Source: Venturia oleaginea (taxonomy: Eukaryota; Ascomycota; Dothideomycetes; Venturiales; Venturiaceae). Taken from it: a stretch of 64,000 nt of DNA. Position 1 is the first letter of the stretch, and every line of letters begins with the position of its first letter. The stretch covers positions 1,364,001 to 1,428,000 of the forward strand of contig JABMLP010000007.1 in assembly GCA_013176395.1 (NCBI GenBank). The letters are read 5' to 3'. A program made the position numbers and the translations under genes. Of the stretch, positions 56,127 through 64,000 are shown one piece after another. Below the pieces are notes generated by a model. The model searched no databases and was not told the origin of the DNA. It saw nothing but the letters and a program-made list of their open reading frames with translations.

Positions 56127-57206
56127 GTCGCTGTCTGACGGCTTGTTCCAATTTCTTGTATGTTATTGTTTCTCTAATGTTCTTGTTTGGCTGTCTTTTT
56201 GGCGAGATAATAGCACTTTCCTCTTTGTCTAAGGGCATCGAGACGCGGGTGGGCATATGGAAATGATCTGGGCTGGGACGTCCCAGGGGCTTTACTGTTT
56301 TCTAGCGCACGGCGTTCTTGTGTTTCGGGCACGAAGATCTATGATGTATGGAAGATGAATGTGTTTTATACCACGAAGAGGAATGTGTGTCGGAATTTTG
56401 ATATCCTAGATAAGGGAAGCCACGATGGATTATGAATGAGCATGCATTACTCCAAAGGACTCCTCTCTTGTACAAAGCTATCGATTTCCACGTGGCCTTG
56501 CTGCCTGGACACAATGATCTTCTCTCCTGTTACGGAAACATCTACGAAAATTATGGGAATCAGGAGCACGCTCAATTCAGCGCATCGTGTTATATCGTGA
56601 GCAGAGGCTGAACAGTCTCGAAAACACCTTCGTATCTTATTACGAGCGAGACCAGTGGAAAACATGTTGACATCAAGAGTTCAGGGGAGTTGAAACACCA
56701 TCTCCATCATCCACAAAGGGCAGATTCAATTGTATCGTCTCCGGCCCTCTCTTTGAGATCTTGTCTGAAGATTTTTCCTTGCACAAGCCTTGCCGGACGT
56801 GCGACACAGCAACGAATCGGTTGTCCTAGGCGCCAAAAAGCAAATAGCGTCTTTGTCAAGGCTGCTGGCTTGTGCGTGGACGAATGAGAAGCTTTGTGCA
56901 TTCACCAGATTGGAGCTTTTGGGAGACCTGGATGAGAGATTGATTGATTGCGATATCTTCTGCCTTCGGTCTCTCAGTGTGATCGGGGACTTGAGACGTT
57001 CATCGGGCTTTTCACTCACGATCCACCACCGAGAATCCGAGATAGTAACGTTTTGAGTAATTGCATGGATCCTTAGCCTCGCTCCACCAACCGCTCTCCT
57101 CTCTCCACCAATCTCTTTCACATACAAACAACTTGTCGAGGAGCAGATTTTTTGATCTTGCAAAGAGAAGGATATCTCCTTCAGCAAGTCCGATACTCAG
57201 CTCAGC
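56127..57206. other. Intergenic, no gene supported
   Basis: The minus-strand frame 56726-57187 overlaps the promoter of the next gene and has no domain. The last 150 bases are C/T-rich, typical of a transcription start region. Confidence 0.45.
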
Positions 57207-58440
57207 ATGGCTTCGACCGAAGTCCAGCCCGCAGATGTCGCTGACAAGGTCTTACGGAGAGCCCAAGTCTCAAAGGTGATTGATATTGACTATTACTACT
57301 CTATGAGAGGTTTTTAAAATACTGACTTGCTTCTCACAGATGACAAGGGCACTCCAGAATCGACTTGCTCTGGCGAACGTGAAGGTCAAGCATGGCTGGG
57401 AAAATCTCAATATCGACACCATTGAACCTCAGATCGAGCTGGAGCTGAAGCGAAAACGTCCTGGCTCGAGCCGTGGAGCAAGATCTGATACCTCATCCAG
57501 CATATCTGACCGGTTCATGCCCAACGGCGCTCTCGATTCCTCTCCTCTCGCACCTCCTATGTTCTCTGACGACCTACCACACTCCGGCAGCAGCTACGGA
57601 GTGAGAAAGCGACTGAGGTCCTCACAAAACTCGTACAATCTGGCATATCCGGGATCGTCTTCGCATGCGAGACGAAAGGTGCGAGGCTCACGCAATAGCA
57701 GCTCTTCATGGAAGAGCAACTACCGATTGCCCGAATCTAGCCCGGCATACCATACTCGACATGCCCATTTCGCAATGTCACACCACTCGCCTCGATTATC
57801 TTTTGTCTCGGAAACCACAACTGTGGCTGACATATCTCCGTCTCTGCATTCGGAAGAAGACGATGACGATCTACCAACGCTGTCCTTCCAGCAAAACACC
57901 CACAACATCCACTCTTCACCACCACGCATTCCCCGAACACCCTCTCCTGACATTGCTCGCTCCGCACGCCTACGCAGCAAACCATTCCCTAATGGCAATG
58001 CTAATCAGAACGGAGACGATTCAGGTGCCGATCTTCTCCTCTTTCTCGCCGCCTCACCCTCGCCGGCTGTGCCAAACGTGAAGCGAACCCCACGAACCAT
58101 TAAACCTCCCTCGACCCCACCACCCAAATCTACACCTCTACCGTCCTCGATGATGACCACTCCAGGTGGCGCCAATGGCAACTATATGGGCTTCGGAGCA
58201 AACACACCAGGCATGGGCTTCAGCTTTGCCGACTATCTAAACGTCACACCCAGTCCCGCACAGGCTGCATGGCGGACACCAGCTGGGACAAAGTCACCTT
58301 TGGCAGCTAGAGAGACACGACGACGGCTGAAATTTGACGGTCTACATCCCCCCACTGGTGAAAGCCCACGTATTGGTGTGGACAGTAAGTTGAACGGACT
58401 CGGCATGGAGCTGGGTGGAGAGCTCGTTTCTTCACAGTGA
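57207..58440 (+). CDS. Whi5/Nrm1-like G1/S transcription repressor
   Basis: Two exons (57207-57275 and 57340-58440) encode 389 residues. Near the N-terminus is SKMTRALQNRLALANVKVKH followed by GWENLNI. This closely resembles the short GTB motif with which Whi5, Nrm1 and related proteins bind the SBF/MBF transcription factors at the G1/S transition. The rest is disordered, rich in Ser and Pro, with many SP/TP sites (HSPRL, RTPSPDI, STPPPKSTPL, VTPSPAQ) suited to cyclin-dependent kinase control. A conserved-looking patch, MGFSFADYLNVTPSP, lies near residue 335. The product is inferred to be a nuclear repressor; whether it is nearer to Whi5 or Nrm1 cannot be told. Confidence 0.72.
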
Positions 58441-61433
58441 TGACGATGATAAGTGGTCGAAAGAGATGAAGTTCATGATTAATGAACATTTGGTATGCCA
58501 TGGTGTGATCGCAATGGTATATGTCTACTCAACTGTCTCCTTCGGGCGTTGCATGGTGGTTCTTCTTATCTGACACCACGCATTTTCCGGGTCGGACTTC
58601 TATGTCTACGGACGTGGTTTTAATGATACCTGTCCCTTTTGACCTCAATTTGAGGAGCTGGAGGGAGGCTCTTTACAGCTCCACGCTTGCTTAATTTACC
58701 TTTTTGCACGTTTTTCACGTTTCTTGTTATTTGTTGGAATACGACATGGAACTGCGGATGAGATCTGGCTATGTGCGTGAGCTGAGGAGGGGAGTGGTGG
58801 CTAGCTGTACCTATATGACCTGCATTGCGCGCTTCTGAGAACATATGGCTATGGTATATAAACATATTCTATCGTGACTGGCTTCAATTTCTGAATGATG
58901 TTGTGCTACAGAAATAGTGTATAGTCTTTGTCTTGTCATTAAGCGGTGTGTTTGATAAAAGCAGGGAAATTTTGGACTTGGTAGTGGCGCGATTGAACAT
59001 TCCAAGTTAGATTCACGTAGCGCATGCAGCGGCGTTGCCGAAGCTGAGATGGTGTAGCGAAGCGAGAGACGCCTTCTCTCTCTCCCAATCTTCTTCTCAC
59101 TCCCTTACTTGGATCAGAACATTTCTCATATCTATTCGCCAATGGACTCTCCAAAGGATTCTTCAGGAGACCGGACATTTCCGGCTTCCAATTTTGATGG
59201 ATTGAAGGATGAATGAATGGTCAATGATTTTGATGACGCGGGGCCGGACGCGTTTTGTGGAATGGGAAAGGGACGCGAGTCCCTGCTTGTGATTGTTTGG
59301 CGTTTCCAATTTATGCACGGATCTCTTTTTTTGATTGGTTGTATTTTCGGAAAGCGGAGAAGTTTTGGGTCACGTCACTCGTCCTTTTTGCTTTGTTTCT
59401 GTTGCGGTCATGGTGGTGCGCATGCATCTTACAGCTCGTCCGTTGCCAATTCTCTGGTATGAGAATAGCAGTGTTTCCTGCCTGAATGCTTTTGGAGGGG
59501 CTGGGAAGATGAGAGAGGAGGCAAGGGTCGGTGGTCTACGGGGAGATTGCAGGCAATCGAATCGAGATCCTGATAATGTGGAGAAGGCAAGGAAGGATGT
59601 AATAAGATATTGTGTAAGAGGTTTGGACCTGTACGCTGGGACGTGGTATTTGCTATCCATATCGAGTATTCATGGGCACTTTTGCTACTTAGATGTCTTG
59701 AATCAGGCTTGATTCGTATTTACTGGTTCGAGTCCGAAGCATGAAAATCCCTGTGCGTCACTGTTTGTATGCTCAGACCTACCGCAATATTATAAACCTC
59801 GGCTTGATCATTCCATACTTGATGATTATTCAAGACTTGATCATGAACCATTCATATCATTGAACATGCTAGGACCCATTAGCATCAGCGGAAGACCTGA
59901 TATTGGTACAGAATATATCCAATGGTCAAAGCTCTGGAACATCTCTCAAAGCTCCTCTTTCGCTCCGTCCCGGTGCTTTCACGGGGCAAGAGAGATCGAA
60001 ATCGAGATCTTTATTAAGTACGGGGTTGCTTGAGAAACCGTCCGTTGATTTGAGTCAGGATGGCTACCCTTCAGTTCTGGAGATTCATGACCTGCTTGTT
60101 TCATGATGTCCTGAATCATACAGGAATTATATCAAGAATTGAGCACGGACTTTGTTGCCCGAATGGTTTCTACAAGTAAGTAGTCTTGGACAGTCGTCTT
60201 TCTACCGTGCAGCTTGAAGCACATCTTCAGCCTCGCTCTGTTGGTGTGGCAAGGTTTGGCCTGGAACATACTACAGATTCCAGGTGGTTAGTTTAGAAGA
60301 ATGTTTGCCGGACGCCTGAGAACTTTCCCAATATGGCCATCGGCTCAAATTCGCCGATTGATCCGTGCTCCTGATCTCCTCGACTCACACCTTTTTTCTC
60401 TCATCTCAACTCTGCACCTCGCATCAAACAACCACTTTTTTGTTCTAAGAATATCTCCAAACTCTGTCCATGCGGACGGGACCTTCAGGTAACATACGGC
60501 TCGCACGACACGCTCCCCGTGTGTCTTAGTCACTCGCCCTGCGCTTTCCATCATCTAAATTAATTAGGTTCGAGTTGACAACAGCTCTATATTGGTTGGC
60601 CTCGCCGATAGTGTCCCTCAAAAGACAATATACGAGCGCCACTATGATGTCTCTGGACGATGAATGGCCATACCCTTGCCAATCTTCTCTTCACACGACT
60701 GAGTCTGAACCAGTTCGGTACGTGACGTACTTCATACGGACGACGACTCTTCTCGTACTATATAGTATGGGGGAAATTGATAGTCATGAGTTCGAACGAA
60801 TGGCACGTGCAAGGTATTGTCTGGGATCCCCCAAGCTGTTCACGTTCTCTGATCAGAGCATCTTTTTTTCAGCAGGATTAGCGAGCAAATTCTACCGGAA
60901 GATTTCAAAAACATTCAGTGCCACTGAGATGAGAGGATATTGCAGGAGCGTCTTTTATATAAGCTTTCACCCAGTGATCCTAGCGACCAATCCCCTTGCC
61001 CTTGGATAGTTCAGGAGGAACGAATTTATCACGGAGCACCTGGAGCCTGGCTGTATACCAGACAAGTCACTAATTTTATTGACCTCAGGTTGCCGAACGA
61101 CTTGTCTTGTTCAACCGAAGGAATTTGTTTGGTTCTCACAATTGCCGGACGCGTACCTGGATGACGACCAACAATATCTCGTCATTCGCATCTCCATAAA
61201 ATAATTGTTTGCCTCTGTTATTAACTCCACGAGACTTTTGCGACCCAGCTTTCACAGCTCCCGGACATCCAAAGAGCGCCAGGTTGGGCAGGTGCTTGGT
61301 TATCTAATCTGCCCACGACCATCGCCACCTTCATTGATCTGCGAATCGACTCTCACCTTCTGGAGGACATGAAGAACTTCGAACGCTTCCTCAACTGCTA
61401 AGAAAGGATTTGGTTGATCCGTCAATTGTCAAG
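58441..61433. other. 3 kb without a supported gene
   Basis: No frame on either strand carries a recognisable domain. A GGTTCGAGTCC box at about 59724 lacks the rest of a tRNA. The plus-strand frame 60575-61009 is open but has no motif, and part of it overlaps repeated short phrases. The last 100 bases are the leader of the secreted protein gene. Confidence 0.45.
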
Positions 61434-62656
61434 ATGCGGACGCCAACTTTACTTGCCGTCGTCCTGGTCGCATGTCGTTGCGGAGGCGTGCTGGGATTGG
61501 GTGAAACTTTTGGCGCTGAGATGATGGCCGCCGTAAAACCAGTTCCACAGGCCTACGACGTTACCAACGTAATCAGGGCGAATGGGACAGTACTAAGGGA
61601 TACCGAATGCAAAAACTGCCCATACGGAAACTGCATAAATTTTGGATGGTTACCGGCTGGACAAACTGCGCCTTTCCAATGCTTCACCCAAGGCGAGAAT
61701 ATTGGCAATACAAAGTACGTAAATTGGCTGCATGAACACGAAGGTTCGCGATACTTACCATGATCTAGAACGTGGTTACGATATGCCTTCGGAGCTCGAC
61801 AAGATGAGTTTTGCTATGTGAGCACATTTGATATGCAGCCAGGAAAAGGAGATTGTAGGTCCTATCTTTGACTCCGATGTTCTGATCAAGCTTATACCAT
61901 CTAGTTACAGTCGATCTACCTTATTGCGGCACGAAATCAGAGCTCTCTTTCTACCTCCCAAGCCAGAAGGTGAAGACTCTTCTCTACACAGAGTGTAGTC
62001 TGTGTCCATGGCGAGATTGCGAGGGCCTAAAGTTCTATCAGGAAGGAGCTACTTTGGATGTCAACTGTCAGCTCACCGATGGGTGGTCTCAGCTAGGGCC
62101 TTTACATCCTGAAGGCACACGGTATGATATCTGTGGTACATAGACTATGAGTATGGCCGTTCTAACATCGCGTAGGAAGTATTATAGAACATTGGATAAT
62201 TGCTATGTTTCTGTCAACACGGTTGAGGATCTCACGCAGAAAGCACCCTCAATGACACACGGGACAACGCGGCCGGCGGATGTGATGCAAGAGGCTCTGC
62301 CATACTGTGGCCCAGTGCCTCACCTGAAAGCAAGCGATCGCCCAGGACTCACCGAAGATAGTCCACCTCTTCCACCTGTTGCCAATTCAGCGACTCCTCC
62401 TCCGGCTGCTGCTCCATTACGACCGCCTGCTCCAAAACCTCTGTCACCTCCTAGACCAGCTGTTCAACAACCTCAACCCCTACAGGAACCAGCTACACAG
62501 AGACTACAACCTCCGCCTAAAACAGGTGGGCTCAAATCTCCCGCTGTACCTCCAATGCCACCTAAAAACACCGCTGGAGTTATTCCACAAGAGGAAGAGG
62601 AGGAAGAGGAGGAAGAGGAGGAAGAGGAGGAAGAAACTGATGAAGAAGAAAAGTAA
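61434..62656 (+). CDS. Secreted protein with two Cys-rich modules and acidic tail
   Basis: Four exons (about 61434-61714, 61769-61854, 61905-62121, 62176-62656) encode 354 residues. A signal peptide (MRTPTLLAVVLVACRCGGVLG) is followed by two copies of one module. The first runs ECKNCPYGNCINFGWLPAG, FQCFTQGENIG, TWLRYAF, EFCYVSTFDM and DLPYCG. The second runs ECSLCPWRDCEGLKFYQEG, VNCQLTDGW, RKYYRTL, DNCYVSVNTV and ALPYCG. This order resembles fungal extracellular SH3-like domains, but the assignment is by pattern only. The C-terminal 120 residues are Pro-rich and end in about 15 Glu residues then TDEEEK. Splicing at all three introns keeps the frame. Function unknown. Confidence 0.75.
62592..62650 (+). 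repeat. GAG/GAA trinucleotide tract coding poly-Glu
   Basis: A run of GAA and GAG codons encodes about 15 consecutive Glu at the C-terminus of the secreted protein. Mixed codons suggest an older tract, but the length is likely to vary between strains. Confidence 0.9.
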
Positions 62657-63614
62657 CGGATATAATCGATAGGAAGGAATATTAGCAACCATCATCTGAT
62701 GAAGGTATGTTGCTCCTCAATTGTCTAGGTATATTGACCAAGCTGACTCTGGATAGTCATGAAGCTACCTGAATGCTCGCAGTAAAACACTTCGGTGATG
62801 ATCCTGTTGTAATCTGACTGTCTCTTTGCAGTGTATCCCCCTTTGGTAGCAGCTGAATTTCTTTTCGAGGTAACGACGCGAAGCCTTGCTACATTGCTTG
62901 CGAGGCATAGCACTGCGTAGATGAGTAGATTTCTGTTTTGTGCATAGGAAAGTTCGATTGTAAATATAATAGGAGCCACTTGTATATACTGCTCTACTTT
63001 GGGCATGCGTGTAAGCTATGCCTATTACTGGCGGTCCATCGTTGTATCCATGTCTGATTCCGATTGGAAAAGGGTTGTGGGTAGTGGGTGTCCCGAGTCT
63101 AGGTTGAGGCTACAACAACGCCATTCTTGAAGAGTGCTGCCGGTATTGCGAATAAGGGAGGCAGAGTTGGAAGGAAGGCTGTAGTTGACATTCTCTCCGC
63201 CATTTCAAGCTGATATGCGATAGATATACCCGATTGAATTTAGGTACCCGAATCAGCAAGCTCACTTTGAAAGAACTTTCCAAGCACCACAATAGGATGG
63301 TTTAGGACCTCGACAGTTTCTATCAGTACATTGAATGGTACGGTGTTTGCAGAAAGACTCTTAGTGTTGGAGGCGCGCCGTCAACTTCACTTTTTCGGTG
63401 GTTGCAAGTAGTAGAACTGAAGTTCGCACATTCTTATTTCGATTAACAGATGTGACGGGCGATTCTGCGTGTCATGAGACTTGCACATCTGCTGACTTCG
63501 CTCCCATGCTGAGGAGGTGATGTCCACCTTTTTAGGACTTCCTTCACAACCTCAATCAGCTTCACCTCCTTTTGTCACTCTCAGATTACCACAACGCAAA
63601 GAGTATCGTTTCTA
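62657..63614. other. Intergenic, nothing recognised
   Basis: No coding or repeat structure stands out. The final 150 bases carry the C/A-rich leader of the open frame at the right edge. Confidence 0.45.
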
Positions 63615-64000
63615 ATGCTTTACGGTATCATCGTCGTATCGACCGACAACCCTTGCTTTTCGCAGGCAACCGAGCAGTCAACATCAGTTGCGTCGCAGGG
63701 GACTGATCAGCTTCGTTGTCCACTGCCGGGTGACGCCAATGTCACCACAACATCACCGCCATTCCTTCACCACACAACAACAGCGGCCTTCACGTACGCA
63801 GACAAGGAGACCCTCGCCATGATGACGAGAAATGCCATCCTAGTCATAGACAATGAGATGCCAACCACTCTCACCATCAGCTCAGCCTCCGAGGACGACA
63901 AGGATACGCATCAGTTGCGGCCAAAGTTGTGCATCAATGGCGTTGAAGTAAACCTCAGCACCAACGATGACCTATTCATCCACAAAACTACCACCGCAGA
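63615..64000 (+). CDS. Partial hypothetical protein at right edge
   Basis: From the ATG at 63615 (MLYGIIVVSTDNPCFSQATE) a frame stays open to the last base, 128 codons. Alternative starts are the paired ATGs at 63819 and 63822 (MMTRNAILVIDNEMPTTLTI). The later part, SSASEDDKDTHQLRPKLCIN then GVEVNLSTNDDLFIHK, looks protein-like. An intron could end at the TTTTCGCAG near 63670, so the first exon is uncertain. No domain was recognised and the 3' end lies outside the window. Confidence 0.45.
   Translation, partial: MLYGIIVVSTDNPCFSQATEQSTSVASQGTDQLRCPLPGDANVTTTSPPFLHHTTTAAFTYADKETLAMMTRNAILVIDNEMPTTLTISSASEDDKDTHQLRPKLCINGVEVNLSTNDDLFIHKTTTA

Noticed and set aside
56726..57187. 153-codon minus frame
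   Set aside because: Overlaps the promoter of the Whi5/Nrm1-like gene and shows no domain or coding bias.
59715..59745. GGTTCGAGTCC box as possible tRNA
   Set aside because: No box A, no T-stem or acceptor pairing around it.

Overview
The window looks like nuclear DNA from a filamentous ascomycete. Genes are intron-containing, with short introns of about 45-100 bp, GT-AG borders and CTAAC/CTGAC-like branch sites. Several families are typical of such fungi: WSC-domain glyoxal oxidase, NNP-type nitrate transporter, cofactor-independent phosphoglycerate mutase, a Whi5/Nrm1-like cell-cycle protein and Fot1-type transposons. The gene set would fit a leotiomycete, but that is a guess from overall flavour and nothing here proves it.

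Left part (0-16 kb): a PDAP1/HASPP28-like phosphoprotein, a HINT-type HIT protein and a small F-box-like protein. Next come a broken Fot1/pogo element bounded by TA duplications, an epoxide hydrolase (minus strand) divergently paired with a cytochrome P450 (plus strand), and a RING-finger protein. The epoxide hydrolase/P450 pair shares a 770 bp intergenic region and is a plausible oxidation/hydration module.

Middle-left (15.7-27 kb): a secretory and cell-surface cluster that is partly decayed. It holds a three-WSC glyoxal oxidase with an in-frame TAA before its last catalytic residues, a membrane-anchored GH16-like gene cut off before its catalytic motif, and a multi-pass GT2 glycosyltransferase with two in-frame stops. 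Low-complexity and repeated DNA (27-29.3 kb) follows, then an apparently intact nitrate transporter (30.3-32.0 kb) and a small mitochondrial LEA-like protein.

Centre (34-42 kb): a transposon island. It contains the 3' end of a LINE, a 613 bp back-to-back LTR-derived inverted repeat with a CCTTG target duplication, an intact DD34E Tc1 element with 80 bp inverted repeats, a Ty3/gypsy chromovirus 3' end and degraded coding DNA. Embedded in it is a three-exon gene for a divergent histone H3 that best matches the centromeric variant CENP-A/CenH3.

Right part (42-64 kb): mostly housekeeping genes. These are cytosolic-type serine hydroxymethyltransferase, phosphoglycerate mutase, proteasome ATPase Rpt3, a four-pass membrane protein and a Whi5/Nrm1-like protein. 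The rest is a second Tc1 element with a single stop, a 71-aa membrane protein, a secreted protein with two copies of a Cys-rich module and an acidic tail, and an open frame running off the right edge. Long stretches at 50.6-53.8 and 58.4-61.4 kb show no convincing gene except one tRNA-like sequence.

No CRISPR array, rRNA or bacterial-type operon was seen. Exon borders were read by eye and may be off by a base or two.
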